Source: Anaerotignum sp. MB30-C6 (lineage in GTDB: Bacteria > Bacillota > Clostridia > Lachnospirales > Anaerotignaceae). From it: DNA of 64,000 bases. Below are positions 1 through 9,056 of the stretch, piece by piece. Position 1 is the first letter of the stretch. The number at the start of each line of letters is the position of its first letter. Made by a program: the position numbers and the translations under genes. Where the stretch lies: the NCBI RefSeq assembly GCF_030908465.1, contig NZ_CP133078.1:2976001-3040000 (forward strand), written 5' to 3'. The notes beneath the pieces were generated by a model. The model saw nothing but the letters and a program-made list of their open reading frames with translations. It was not told where the DNA came from and did no database searches.

Positions 1-340
1 CATTCACTTTATCCCCTAGTTTGTCCTGAAGGAATTTTTCAAAAGGAGATAACTCCTCCTCTGCCCAATCCTCTCCAGCAATTTCAGCGGAGTGCATTAA
101 AATTTTTGTTCCTGTAATCAAAGAATCCACAAAAGCGGCAATACCTCTAAAAATGGGAACCTTAAAAATCCCTTTGCTGCCAATGCCACCCCACTGGTTT
201 TTCTCGATGGTAATTCCACCTTCTGGATTTCTTACGGCCATGGCGTACATTTTTTTCCCACGCATCATTACCCCTTCAATAACAGCTTGTCCGCCAATGC
301 TGGTTTGACGCACTTTTTTATCTTTATCTAAATTTGACAC
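1..340 (-). CDS. DUF1385 family membrane protein (YqhQ-like), N-terminal part
   Basis: The first 113 residues of a protein whose 3' end lies off the left edge. The N-terminal region has the family pattern: IGGQAVIEGVMMRG, then KKMYAMAVRNPEGGI and a hydrophobic RGIAAFVDSLITG segment. DUF1385 proteins are membrane proteins of about 300 residues with no firmly assigned biochemical role. The start is taken as GTG at 340-338, preceded by an AGAAGAG-like site about nine bases upstream; no better ATG precedes the conserved region. In many clostridia this gene sits directly next to rpmE and rho; here about 2.1 kb separates them. Family confidence is high, function unknown. Confidence 0.82.
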   Translation of the reverse strand, partial: MSNLDKDKKVRQTSIGGQAVIEGVMMRGKKMYAMAVRNPEGGITIEKNQWGGIGSKGIFKVPIFRGIAAFVDSLITGTKILMHSAEIAGEDWAEEELSPFEKFLQDKLGDKVN

Positions 341-657
341 CCAATCAACTCTCTTCTATTATGAAATTTGTACTGCAATTCATTATTATATCATAAAAGA
401 TTATAAACAGAAATTCATTTTTTAAATTTAGGATAAATATAAGATTTGCCCGCGGGCAGAAGTTTAAAAATATAAAAAAAATTCCCATCTCTTCCATGTA
501 AATAGAAAATCAAATAGAAAAAACAAAGAATACCTTTCCAATTCGCTCCAATACTATCTAGATACTTCACACGATAGACACTCCAGTGATTTTTTTTACT
601 TTTCCCCAAACTTTTTATTAGGCTAATCTGTCTAAGCTCATGAAAGGGGTTAACCTT

Positions 658-1146
658 ATGAACAAAAAGCAGCTGTTTGAACAATTTATCACCAATAAAG
701 ACAATCTTGATCAGGCCTTCAGATTTGCCTTTACTTATACTAAAAACCAACAAGATGCAGAAGATGTAGTCAGCGAAAGTGTTATCAAAGCCCTACGCTC
801 CATCCACAAGCTAAAAAATACGCAATACTTAAAAACTTGGTTTTACAAAATTATCATTAACACTGCCCTTACCCAATTAGAAAAAAATAAAAAGGTAGTG
901 GTAACGGATTATGAAACGTTAGATGACCTTCAAAGCATAAGCGATGATTATTCCAATATTTCCTTCACCCAAATGATTCAACATTTGGACGAAAACTATC
1001 GTGTAATCATTGTGCTTCGTTTTTTTGAGCGGTTACAAATAAAGGAAATCTCCCAACTGCTTGATCTCAATGAAAATACAGTAAAAACCAGATTGTATCG
1101 TGCATTGGAATTATTAAAAATTGATATGGAGGAAGTAGACGTATGA
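658..1146 (+). CDS. ECF-type RNA polymerase sigma factor (SigV-like)
   Basis: A 162-residue sigma-70 family factor of the extracytoplasmic type. Region 2 is seen in the first 80 residues (FRFAFTYTKNQQDAEDVVSE, then LKTWFYKIIINTAL), and region 4 near the end (VIIVLRFFERLQIKEIS, then ENTVKTRLYRALELLK, the -35-binding helix-turn-helix). An in-frame ATG exists at 640, but 658 is preferred because AAAGGGG at 643-649 stands eight bases before it. The stop overlaps the start of the next gene as ATGA, so the two are translationally coupled. By analogy with sigV-rsiV of Bacillus it would be held inactive by its downstream partner and released by envelope stress such as lysozyme; that is inference. Confidence 0.9.
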   Translation: MNKKQLFEQFITNKDNLDQAFRFAFTYTKNQQDAEDVVSESVIKALRSIHKLKNTQYLKTWFYKIIINTALTQLEKNKKVVVTDYETLDDLQSISDDYSNISFTQMIQHLDENYRVIIVLRFFERLQIKEISQLLDLNENTVKTRLYRALELLKIDMEEVDV

Positions 1147-2003
1147 ATCAAACACTAAAAAAATTAAAAAAGGAATATGAAACCCTATCTGCCTCAAAAG
1201 AACTAGAAGAAAGGATAAATGCTATTATGAAAAACGAAAAGAAGAAACAACCTTGGGTAAAAATTACTACAATTGCAGCAAGTACAGTTATCACAGCCTC
1301 TATTGCCTTAAATGCAAGCCCTAACCTGGCTTATGCCATGACAGAAGTTCCAGGCATGGATACCGTGGTGAAAATCCTCACCTTCGGTCGCTATGTAAAT
1401 CAAGAAAATGGCTACGAAGCAGATATTGTCACCCCCCAAATCGAAGGCTTATTAAACAAAGAATTACAAGATCAGCTGAATGCGGAATTTAAGGAAAATG
1501 CTGATGCCTTAATTGCAGCTTTCGAGAAAGATGTAAAGGCTTTAAAAGAAAAATTTGGTGACGAGATGGTACATATGGGTATCGACTCCAACTACATCAT
1601 TAAAACCGACAACAATGACTATCTGGCCATCGACGTTTATATCTTGAATACAGCTGGTTCTTCTTCCACAGTCCATACCTTCTATACCATTGATAAACAT
1701 ACGAATCAATTGGTCACTTTGCCAAGCTTGTTCCAAGAAGGTGCCGACTATATAACGCCCATCAGCCAGTACATCACCTCAGAAATGGAACGACTCAACA
1801 ACGAAGAAGATGGCATGTTCTGGATTGCTGGTCAAACAGAATTTGGAGAAGGCTTTAAAGCAATCCTCTCCGACCAAAACTTTTACATCAATAGCGAAGG
1901 AAATCTTGTAATCGCTTTTGATAAATATGATGTAGCCGCTGGCGCTCAAGGAAGCCCAGAATTCGTTATACCACAAAATATCATTGCCGATATTTTGAAA
2001 TAG
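1143..2003 (+). CDS. RsiV-like anti-sigma factor with DUF3298 domain
   Basis: A 286-residue single-pass membrane protein. Residues 1-35 are charged and cytoplasmic, residues about 38-60 form the membrane segment, and the rest is extracellular. The C-terminal part (about 150-286) looks like DUF3298, the domain that in Bacillus RsiV binds lysozyme and triggers proteolysis of the anti-sigma factor. It overlaps the sigma gene by four bases. No O-acetyltransferase (oatA) follows, unlike the Bacillus locus, so the target regulon is not visible here. A strong terminator follows. The sigma-partner role is well supported by context; lysozyme as the inducer is inference. Confidence 0.82.
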   Translation: MNQTLKKLKKEYETLSASKELEERINAIMKNEKKKQPWVKITTIAASTVITASIALNASPNLAYAMTEVPGMDTVVKILTFGRYVNQENGYEADIVTPQIEGLLNKELQDQLNAEFKENADALIAAFEKDVKALKEKFGDEMVHMGIDSNYIIKTDNNDYLAIDVYILNTAGSSSTVHTFYTIDKHTNQLVTLPSLFQEGADYITPISQYITSEMERLNNEEDGMFWIAGQTEFGEGFKAILSDQNFYINSEGNLVIAFDKYDVAAGAQGSPEFVIPQNIIADILK

Positions 2004-2010
2004 TATCCTC

Positions 2011-2048
2011 CCCCTTATCGAAGACTACATATCGATAAGGGGTTTTTT
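2011..2048 (+). terminator. Rho-independent terminator of the sigma/anti-sigma operon
   Basis: An 11-bp perfect stem (CCCCTTATCGA at 2011-2021 with its complement at 2032-2042) followed by TTTTTT, seven bases after the stop codon. Confidence 0.9.
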
Positions 2049-2452
2049 CTCTTCAAGGTTACATAATATTATCTATTATTAAGTCAGACTTTTTTGTAAT
2101 TCGACTATTGAAGTTTTACTTAATTTCAATTTGTAAGATTCCATCCTCTTTCTCCTTCTATTTTCTATGTATTTCCACAGTTTACATAGGATATCCACAG
2201 GGGCAAACCTTAGTTCCCCGCATTTTTTTCAAGTTATCCACACGTTGTCCACAGGTCGTTGTGATTTATGTAAATCCATGCCCTTCCTGCTCATTTATAT
2301 CCCTAATAACATAATTTAAAAGTAGAATAAAGTACGGCGCCAATAAAAAAAGTGCAGGAATATAAATTCTCTGCACATTTCTATCTTGCTTCATTAAGTT
2401 TAGGAAATCAAAAAGTTTATTACCACTCTTTGCTCTCTTATTTTTGCAAAAA
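2049..2452. other. Intergenic region between the sigma operon and rpmE
   Basis: About 400 bases without a convincing gene. It holds the DnaA-box-like cluster at 2171-2253. A minus-strand frame with a hydrophobic stretch ends near 2266, but it has no ribosome site and begins inside rpmE. Confidence 0.6.
2171..2253 (+). promoter_or_regulatory. Cluster of four DnaA-box-like 9-mers
   Basis: Four same-orientation sites share TCCACA: ATTTCCACA (2171), ATATCCACA (2191), TTATCCACA (2234, a perfect match to the TTATNCACA consensus) and TTGTCCACA (2245). Starts are 20, 43 and 11 bases apart. No dnaA, dnaN or rpmH lies nearby, so this is not an obvious oriC. It resembles the accessory DnaA-box clusters that bind DnaA away from the origin in Bacillus. 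Binding is not shown. Confidence 0.5.
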
Positions 2453-2656
2453 TTACTTTCTGCCGTATTTTTTGTTGAACTTTTCAACTCTACCGCCAGC
2501 TTCTAGAAGCAACTTCTGGCTGCCTGTGTAGAAAGGATGACATTTAGAGCAAACTTCGACTCTGATTTCTTCCTTTGTGGAACCTGTTTCGAATTCGTTC
2601 CCACAGTTGCATCTAACCTTTACCTGATTGTACTCGGGATGGATTCCTTCTCTCAT
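2453..2656 (-). CDS. rpmE: 50S ribosomal protein L31
   Basis: A 67-residue L31 of the zinc-binding type: Cys16, Cys18, Cys36 and Cys39 form the ribbon (VRCNCGNEF and [13 protein letters not shown]). It has the usual family length and the typical MREGIHPEY start. It lies downstream of rho on the same strand with a 117-base gap, the usual clostridial order. Zinc-type L31 can serve as a zinc reserve in other Firmicutes. Confidence 0.97.
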   Translation of the reverse strand: MREGIHPEYNQVKVRCNCGNEFETGSTKEEIRVEVCSKCHPFYTGSQKLLLEAGGRVEKFNKKYGRK

Positions 2657-2773
2657 TTTCTTTCACCTCATTTTTTAGATTTGTTGATCAATAATCCTAA
2701 TTATTTATAGACAACATTAGTAGTTTATCATAAGTTTTTTCTCTTTGCAATAAAAAATCAAAAAAAGGTTTTA

Positions 2774-4207
2774 TCATTTATCAAATAGCCCCAAAGTCTT
2801 TTCCCAGATAGGTAATCTTTCCATAAACTCATGGTTGTTTTGGGTCTTTTTCATCAAGTCATAAAAACCTTCTACCATCTCCATCTGGCTCATGGTAGCT
2901 GCCATTCTACGTAGGGTAAAATTGCATTCAAGCTCTTGATCTGTAAGGAGCTTTTCTTCCCGTCTCGTGCCCGATTTAATAATATCCACAGCAGGGAAAA
3001 TACGGCGTTCGGAAAGACGTTTATCCAACACCAATTCCATATTACCTGTGCCTTTAAATTCCTCAAAAACCACTTCATCCATTTTGCTGCCTGTATCAAT
3101 CAAGGCCGTTGCCAATATGGTCAAACTTCCGCCATATTCAATATTTCTTGCAGCACCAAAAAATCTCTTTGGCATATACAATGCGGCAGGATCCAAACCA
3201 CCGGAAAGGGTTCTTCCGCTGGGGGGAATGGTCAGGTTATAGGCCCTTGCTAATCTTGTCAGGCTGTCTAATAAAATAACCAAGTCCTTTCCTTGTTCCA
3301 CCAAACGCTTTGCTCTTTCCAAAACCATTTCTGTCACACGCTTATGATGCTCGGGCTGTTCGTCGAAAGTGGAATAAACAATTTCAACATTTTCTCCTTC
3401 AATGGAACGCTGAATGTCCGTTACCTCCTCTGGACGTTCATCAATCAAAAGAACAATTAAATGTACTTCTTTATGGTTTTTTGTAATAGCATTGGCCATC
3501 TGTGTCAAAAGCACAGTTTTACCCACCTTGGGCGGCGCAACAATCATCCCTCTCTGGCCCTTACCAATGGGTGCACAAAGGTCAATAATCCTTCCTGAAA
3601 GCTCTTCCCTTCCTACTTCAAGGCAAAGCTTCTCCTCAGGGTAAATGGGTGTTAAATCTTCAAAACTAGGGCGTTTTGCTGCCTGATCCGGCTGATCTCC
3701 ATTCACAGACCTCACAAATAAAAGGGCCCCAAACTTTTCTCCATCTCTGGCAGTACGGATATTCCCCCTTACTGCATCCCCCGTCTTCAAATTAAAACGA
3801 CGAATTTGTGAAGGAGATACATAGATATCCCCAGCACCGGGTAAAAAGTTCTGTGTTCTTAAAAAGCCAAACCCATCAGGCATTACTTCTAATATACCCT
3901 CACCAGGCACACTGTTTTCCATCACAGCAGTCTTTTCGTCCTTTTGTATATTTCTTTCCCTATGGCTAGTCTCTTCTTCTTTCGCCTCAAGGTTTGCTTC
4001 ATTTTTTTTCACTGCTTCTTGACCGTCTGGCAGAGAAAAACCATAAGCAGTCACACGCTTAACTGCCATTCCTTCTGCCTGAGACTGCTTCTCCATAATT
4101 TTATCAATTAATTCACTTTTTTTAAGGGAGGAAATGGACTTAATGTCCATTTCCTTCGCCATATCTCTTAGCTCTGCCAGAGTTTTTTTCTGCAGATCGT
4201 TTCCCAT
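2774..4207 (-). CDS. rho: Transcription termination factor Rho
   Basis: A 477-residue RNA-dependent ATPase that terminates transcription as a hexamer. Order of parts: an N-terminal Rho_N helical domain ([16 protein letters not shown]), a charged linker at about 55-100, a cold-shock-like RNA-binding domain ([14 protein letters not shown]) at about 103-165, and the RecA-type ATPase. Walker A reads APPKVGKT, with Val where many Rho proteins have Ala; Walker B is VILLDSLTR. The C-terminal [18 protein letters not shown] is characteristic. The ATG has AGGAG seven to eight bases upstream. It begins 21 bases after the stop of the LysM gene, so the two may be cotranscribed. Confidence 0.97.
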   Translation of the reverse strand: MGNDLQKKTLAELRDMAKEMDIKSISSLKKSELIDKIMEKQSQAEGMAVKRVTAYGFSLPDGQEAVKKNEANLEAKEEETSHRERNIQKDEKTAVMENSVPGEGILEVMPDGFGFLRTQNFLPGAGDIYVSPSQIRRFNLKTGDAVRGNIRTARDGEKFGALLFVRSVNGDQPDQAAKRPSFEDLTPIYPEEKLCLEVGREELSGRIIDLCAPIGKGQRGMIVAPPKVGKTVLLTQMANAITKNHKEVHLIVLLIDERPEEVTDIQRSIEGENVEIVYSTFDEQPEHHKRVTEMVLERAKRLVEQGKDLVILLDSLTRLARAYNLTIPPSGRTLSGGLDPAALYMPKRFFGAARNIEYGGSLTILATALIDTGSKMDEVVFEEFKGTGNMELVLDKRLSERRIFPAVDIIKSGTRREEKLLTDQELECNFTLRRMAATMSQMEMVEGFYDLMKKTQNNHEFMERLPIWEKTLGLFDK

Positions 4208-4228
4208 CTTCTATTCTCCTATCTTTTA

Positions 4229-5311
4229 TCATCTAGGAATGATCAACTTTGTTCCAACGTCGATGGTATCTGTTTCCTTTAAATTGTTTGCATCTAAAAT
4301 TTTCTGATATTGTGCACCGTTACCCAATGTCTTTTGTGCAATACTCCAAGCCGTATCGCCCTGTACCACCACGTATTCTTTTCCATTTCCAGATGCACTT
4401 GCATCGCTTCCTGTGGTGTTGGATGTAGTTGTAGAAGAATCTTCAGTATTTTGGCCTGCTTCACTGCCAGTGGTACTTTCTCCTGGGCTATTGCCCTGCA
4501 AGTTCGCCAACTGTTCTTCCAGCTGCATCTTTTCAAGCTGTACTTGTTCATACTTGCTGCTCAACTCTTGGCTGGCAGTCACTTGGTTCTGTGCTTCTTC
4601 TAATTTACTGCCTAGGCTAACGCACTTGAAAATTAAGAATATAATTAATACTAGCCCAATTACCCCTAGAATTATACTTAATTTATTTACACCACCACGG
4701 TAATCATCTTCATCGTCATAGTCATCATAAAGACTATCCAAATGCTCCTGCTTTGCTTTCTCTTCAAAATCCAAGTCTTCATAACGTCCTCTACCCACAG
4801 AGGCAAAGTCGTCAAAAGCATCCTCTTTCTTTGATTTTTTACGCTTGGAAGGGTTAGATGTCTGGTGAGATACTTCCTCCACCATTCTTGATTTTTTACG
4901 AGCAGGCATAACACTTACATACTGAATACCATCTTCATACTCGTCCTGTTCTATTTTATGCCCTGTAGATGGGGTATTATTCGTATCCTCCATAGGATTG
5001 CTTCTTGCACGCCGAGAAACATATCTGGTAGGGTCACCCTCCTGCTGAGGTGCTTTTCTAATTTCATTGATTTCATTGCCTACTTGCTGCATTCTAGCTT
5101 CCCTAACTTCTTCAATGTCTTCTCTTGAAGGGCGTCTTCTGGAGCGACTCATCTCAGTATTTCCATCCTTGCCCATTAAAGGGTGGGTTTGCATCAAAAT
5201 ATCCACGACTTCCTTGGGTAAATCATTATACAAATCTTCGTAATATTCTTTGTCATTATCACCTATACCTCGGGAACCCGAGTTTGTATTACTATTTTTA
5301 TCACTGCTCAT
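4229..5311 (-). CDS. LysM-domain membrane protein
   Basis: A 360-residue protein with a long, charged, low-complexity N-terminal half (cytoplasmic by prediction), one membrane helix at about residues 211-233 (LSIILGVIGLVLIIFLIFK), a short coiled coil (KLEEAQNQVTASQEL to LANLQG), a Ser/Thr/Gly-rich linker, and a C-terminal LysM domain (YVVVQGDTAWSIAQKTLG to LIIPR). LysM binds peptidoglycan, so the topology suggests a cytoplasm-to-wall tether. GGAGG stands six bases before the ATG. It lies just upstream of rho. The exact role is unknown. Confidence 0.8.
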   Translation of the reverse strand: MSSDKNSNTNSGSRGIGDNDKEYYEDLYNDLPKEVVDILMQTHPLMGKDGNTEMSRSRRRPSREDIEEVREARMQQVGNEINEIRKAPQQEGDPTRYVSRRARSNPMEDTNNTPSTGHKIEQDEYEDGIQYVSVMPARKKSRMVEEVSHQTSNPSKRKKSKKEDAFDDFASVGRGRYEDLDFEEKAKQEHLDSLYDDYDDEDDYRGGVNKLSIILGVIGLVLIIFLIFKCVSLGSKLEEAQNQVTASQELSSKYEQVQLEKMQLEEQLANLQGNSPGESTTGSEAGQNTEDSSTTTSNTTGSDASASGNGKEYVVVQGDTAWSIAQKTLGNGAQYQKILDANNLKETDTIDVGTKLIIPR

Positions 5312-5440
5312 AGTTAACCTCCGCTGGATTGTGAACTCCTATTTTTGCTCATAAGAATCACATTGTATCTTATTATTTTACATTCTTCCTGGAAAAGTGT
5401 CAACATAACTAGAAATTTTTCAAAAAAATGTAATAAATAA

Positions 5441-5471
5441 AAGCAAAAACAGCCACCGGCTCCCCGGTGGC
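5441..5471 (-). terminator. Terminator of the unrecognised membrane-protein gene
   Basis: On the minus strand a GCCACCGG stem pairs across a four-base loop and is followed by TGTTTTTGCTTTT. Confidence 0.85.
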
Positions 5472-5487
5472 CATTCTTAATCTTATT

Positions 5488-7104
5488 TTACTTTAACCCA
5501 ATGACTGTATTCACACCGTTGGCTTCTGTAACATATTCTAAAGAAATAGTATCTCCAAGCTGCTTTTTCAAAATACCCAAATATTTCTTAACATCCACTT
5601 CAAAGAGTTCGTCGCTGCCATCCAACATCACATAATAGAAGGTGTTTCCTTCAGCAACAACATCTTTCATCATGGTAATTGTACCATTCACCTTCAATGC
5701 CTTGCTGGTATCTACGGTATCAATGCCACTGCCCGCCATCAAATTACGATATGCCTTTTCACATTCTGCTACCGTATCCCCGATGGCAACGATCTGGTAT
5801 TTCTGAATATTTACCATGGCATATTTTTTAACCAAACCTGCTGCATCCTTCAAGGATAAGAAATATGTGGGCTCATCAGCGATGTTCAACAAAATCGGAA
5901 AGGTTGCGGTATAGCCTAAGTGCTGAACCTGACCCTCTGCCGAAGACATGGCCGACATTTCCTTGGCACCAGAAATCTGATAATATCTGGTTTCTTTTGT
6001 TCTTGAATTCATCAATACGAAACCAACGTTAGACTCGTCACCACCAATGGAGGTTACACCGGTATATACCCAAACATCATCCTCCAAGGCAATATAGTTA
6101 TACCCTTCGGTACTCTTTAAGCATTCTCTTTGACCAAAAACACTGTTAATGAACCCTTTTTTCAAAGTACCGTAATAATCATACTGCTCAATCAAGAGGT
6201 TTGCATCATAAACCTTGTCAATCCAGCGGGGAACATCCGCAACCGCAAAATATTGGTGCTCACCGTTCACAGCATTAATGACAATAGCCCCAGTAATGTC
6301 TGTACCACCAAACAAACCAATGGTTTTATCTTCAACGGCACATACCCAATAAGGAATTCCGTTTTCATCTACTTCAAAGTTGATACTACGCAACATAGCT
6401 GTAGGGTAACGGAAACGTGCATAACGGTAAAGGTTTCGGCCAAAGTGTTCAAAGGGTGAATATTTCAAACCTTCTTCCAACCGAACCAAATCAACGTCCT
6501 GGGTTGTCATATCTATTTTAATATAGGCAGGGATACCTGTCTTACGGTTGGTAACCCACTTAATCAAATCCCCATAACGAAGGGGTGTTACACGCACAGG
6601 CTTGTTTTGATAATTAATTTGGTTAAAATATGGGCTAACCTCATACTGAGAAACCATATCCACCATGCTTCCCATCTCTCTTTCAGCAAGCCTTGAAGCT
6701 GAGTCACTATCTAAAATGGGAATTCTGTTATAGTCCACTTCATGAATATCTGTGGCAAAGTCACCAGTTTCTACGGTCAAAAGCTTATTATAGTCTGATG
6801 CCCGTAAAATTGGAGATGATATCAAAGTACCACCAAAATAAATAACACATAGGATAATTGGAATGATCAATAATTTCTTGATAATCTTTAGATTCGTTGC
6901 CCGCTGGGGGCTGGTTCTATCCAGAAAAACCGCACGGAAAATAGTCCAAAAATTAATTACAACCCCTACCACTACAACGGCCACCATAAACATCCAGCAA
7001 TCACGAGAATGAATATTCAACGGTGGTAAGTAGTAATAATACATGCCTGCCCAGGCAAGAACAGTAAGAATCATTGGAATAAGCCGCTTTTTCAACACAG
7101 CCAT
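5488..7104 (-). CDS. Conserved membrane protein of unknown function
   Basis: A protein of about 538 residues that I cannot assign to a named family. Three hydrophobic helices lie in the first 110 residues (IPMILTVLAWAGMYYYYL; FMVAVVVVGVVINFW; LLIIPIILCVIYFGGTLI), followed by a soluble part of about 430 residues rich in aromatic beta-strand motifs, probably outside the membrane. The reading frame extends 21 codons further upstream, but AAGGAG lies just before ATG 7104. GTG at 7098 has even better spacing (eight bases), so the true start is one of these two. It is monocistronic, with its own terminator, and diverges from mecA. Confidence 0.6.
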   Translation of the reverse strand: MAVLKKRLIPMILTVLAWAGMYYYYLPPLNIHSRDCWMFMVAVVVVGVVINFWTIFRAVFLDRTSPQRATNLKIIKKLLIIPIILCVIYFGGTLISSPILRASDYNKLLTVETGDFATDIHEVDYNRIPILDSDSASRLAEREMGSMVDMVSQYEVSPYFNQINYQNKPVRVTPLRYGDLIKWVTNRKTGIPAYIKIDMTTQDVDLVRLEEGLKYSPFEHFGRNLYRYARFRYPTAMLRSINFEVDENGIPYWVCAVEDKTIGLFGGTDITGAIVINAVNGEHQYFAVADVPRWIDKVYDANLLIEQYDYYGTLKKGFINSVFGQRECLKSTEGYNYIALEDDVWVYTGVTSIGGDESNVGFVLMNSRTKETRYYQISGAKEMSAMSSAEGQVQHLGYTATFPILLNIADEPTYFLSLKDAAGLVKKYAMVNIQKYQIVAIGDTVAECEKAYRNLMAGSGIDTVDTSKALKVNGTITMMKDVVAEGNTFYYVMLDGSDELFEVDVKKYLGILKKQLGDTISLEYVTEANGVNTVIGLK

Positions 7105-7259
7105 CACTCCTTCTTCACAAAAATTAATAGAACTGGCGTTATTACCCTCTTTACATCTTGCCGCCAATTCATTATACTATACTATATTTCACATAGATTG
7201 TATAGTGGAAATCTAACCACGACCCGTTTTTCTAATGAAAAGATAAGGAAGTGATTAAT

Positions 7260-7910
7260 ATGAAAATTGAACGTGTTAGCGAAAACCAATTAAAGTTAAC
7301 TCTTACCAGAGCGGATTTGGTAGAACGGGACTTAAAACTGGAAGATTTAATTAATCCTTCGGAAAAAACCCAAAAATTGTTCCGTGATATTATGGAACAA
7401 GCGCTGGATGAATATGACTTCATCAACGAAACCACCCCCCTAATGGTGGAAGCCGCTCCCGTTGGCGTTGACGGTATCATGATTATTGTTACCAAGATTG
7501 ATCAAAAAAGCAAAAACGAGAACCCTATGGACCTTTTATCGAAAAATAGAGAAACCCATAAATGGAAAAAGAAGTCTATAGATATATTTGAAGCAAAAAA
7601 CAATAATAATGAAGATTTACTCATTTTCTCCTTTGAAACTTTAGATGATGTTATTCATGCCAGTCTGCGCTTAGACGACTGCTATCGAGGTGAAAGTGAA
7701 TTATTTAAAAGCAACGAAAGATTTTTCCTCGTTTTGCAGGCGGATACATATACCGCCGATGAAAACAATGATTGCATAGAGCTAATATTAGATGAATTCG
7801 GTCAAAAACACATTTCCACATCACTAGCGAAATATTACCTATTGGAACACGGAGAAACAATGATTAAGGAAAATGCCGTTGAAACACTGGCAAAAACCTT
7901 TGCTGATTAA
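7260..7910 (+). CDS. mecA: Adaptor protein MecA
   Basis: A 216-residue MecA-family adaptor, which delivers substrates to ClpC/ClpP for degradation. The N-terminal MKIERVSENQLKLTLTRADL is diagnostic for substrate binding; an acidic linker (residues about 100-120) joins the C-terminal ClpC-binding domain (EDLLIFSFETLDDVIHAS to CIELILDEFG). A GTG at 7251 is in frame, but ATG 7260 is better placed after AAGGAAGTG. A terminator follows seven bases after the stop. In Bacillus MecA controls competence and sporulation factors; the targets here are unknown. Confidence 0.93.
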   Translation: MKIERVSENQLKLTLTRADLVERDLKLEDLINPSEKTQKLFRDIMEQALDEYDFINETTPLMVEAAPVGVDGIMIIVTKIDQKSKNENPMDLLSKNRETHKWKKKSIDIFEAKNNNNEDLLIFSFETLDDVIHASLRLDDCYRGESELFKSNERFFLVLQADTYTADENNDCIELILDEFGQKHISTSLAKYYLLEHGETMIKENAVETLAKTFAD

Positions 7911-7916
7911 AAAGAA

Positions 7917-7953
7917 AGTCCCTGGGATGAAAATTCCTTAGGGACTTTTTTTG
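7917..7953 (+). terminator. Terminator of mecA
   Basis: AGTCCCT at 7917-7923 pairs with AGGGACT at 7940-7946 and is followed by a run of seven T. Confidence 0.85.
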
Positions 7954-7959
7954 TTCGCT

Positions 7960-8122
7960 TTAGCTTGAAAAGCCACCTGCTCTACAGGAAGTAGGGGAAG
8001 TTCTGCTTTAGCTGTAAGGTTTCTGCATTTTCCTCGTGATAAAGGTAGGGCTTTTGTCTTAGGAATTTCAATCAGCCCCCATCTATAGGGGCATGATAAA
8101 CCACCAGCTTAGCTGGTGGGAT
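7960..8122. mobile_element. Possible IS200/IS605-type right end or omega-RNA remnant
   Basis: A block of about 160 bases with no gene and dense hairpins: GCCCC/GGGGC near 8076-8091, then a perfect nine-base stem CCACCAGCT/AGCTGGTGG with a one-base loop at 8102-8120. Subterminal hairpins of this kind are found at the right ends of IS200/IS605 elements, where TnpB guide RNAs also end. No tnpA or tnpB is present. Assignment rests on appearance only; a miniature element is an alternative. Confidence 0.35.
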
Positions 8123-8797
8123 TTAATCAATTTTTATTTCTTTCAAATAACGATATAGGGGTATTAAATCCTTCCAGTCTTCAACCAGCTTTTGGCACAA
8201 ATCCCGTTTAAATATAATTCCCTCTATTTGCTTTGTTTCAATCAGGGCAAAACTTTTCTTGACATACCAGTTGGAAATTTCCAAGGGCAATCCTGATGGG
8301 TCAACTTTTTTATAGTCCTCCCCCACCAAAACAAACTTGCCTTTTTTTTCGATGCCCCTAATAATATCACAAAAAACCTCAGGTCTGGTTTCTATTTTCT
8401 TGCGAAATGCCTTCATATATGCCGGTGTGGCCTCATAAAACCCCATGCCATGGGTATAACCTTCGGGGGTTAATTCAAAATAAAAAGTAGGGCGTGTTTT
8501 CCATGTGGTTCCCCCAGCCGCAGGTTCCTTAAAAACCACCCATCGGCACGCACGGTATGGGCTTTTATCTTTAGAATATCGAATATCCCGATTGATTCTT
8601 GAAACCGCCCAACCTAACTTCTCCTTCGTGCTGTCCTCAAATTTCTCTGCTACATCCACAGCGAAGTGGTCAAAGGGACTTTTTAATACTTCTCTATATC
8701 GCTCTCTGTTTTGATCCATCCATTCTTTGTTATTATTCATTCTGATTTCCCACAAAAAATCTATGGTTTCAGGAAAAAAACCAGTAAACATCTGCAT
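8123..8797 (-). CDS. DUF2461 family protein
   Basis: A 224-residue soluble protein of the DUF2461/TIGR02453 family, which is common in bacteria and has no established activity. The N-terminal FFPETIDFLWEIRMNNNKEW and central SRINRDIRYSKDKSPYR are the family signatures. AGGAG stands eight bases before the ATG. It appears monocistronic; the hairpin block between it and mecA may interfere with its 3' end. It lies between unrelated genes, so the context gives no functional hint. Confidence 0.85.
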   Translation of the reverse strand: MQMFTGFFPETIDFLWEIRMNNNKEWMDQNRERYREVLKSPFDHFAVDVAEKFEDSTKEKLGWAVSRINRDIRYSKDKSPYRACRWVVFKEPAAGGTTWKTRPTFYFELTPEGYTHGMGFYEATPAYMKAFRKKIETRPEVFCDIIRGIEKKGKFVLVGEDYKKVDPSGLPLEISNWYVKKSFALIETKQIEGIIFKRDLCQKLVEDWKDLIPLYRYLKEIKID

Positions 8798-9015
8798 ATT
8801 CTCAACTCCTTATTTCAGCAATTATATCATAACCTATTTCCGATAGATACAAGAAAAGTATAATTTAAACAGAAAAACTATGACCAAATCACGGCCATCC
8901 GCTAAGGTAATTTGAGTGGGCCGCCCCTATGAAGGGCTTAAAACATAAAACCCTTATTAGCCTTTTACTCTCACATGTAAAGCCAGTGGTTTTTACCGCA
9001 TTAAACCCAAACAAT

Positions 9016-9044
9016 AAAAAAAAAGGCGGACATAAACGTCCGCC
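9016..9044 (-). terminator. Terminator of hppA
   Basis: GGCGGAC pairs with GTCCGCC across a six-base loop; on the minus strand it is followed by eight or more T. It lies 13 bases after the hppA stop. Confidence 0.9.
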
Positions 9045-9056
9045 AAATTGTTTTTA

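Noticed and set aside
415..753. A 112-codon open frame on the minus strand
   Set aside because: It runs antisense over the start and ribosome site of the sigma-factor gene, has a biased low-complexity composition and no ribosome site.
2266..2487. A minus-strand frame with a hydrophobic stretch after rpmE
   Set aside because: It starts inside rpmE in another frame, and neither its first nor its internal ATG has a ribosome site.
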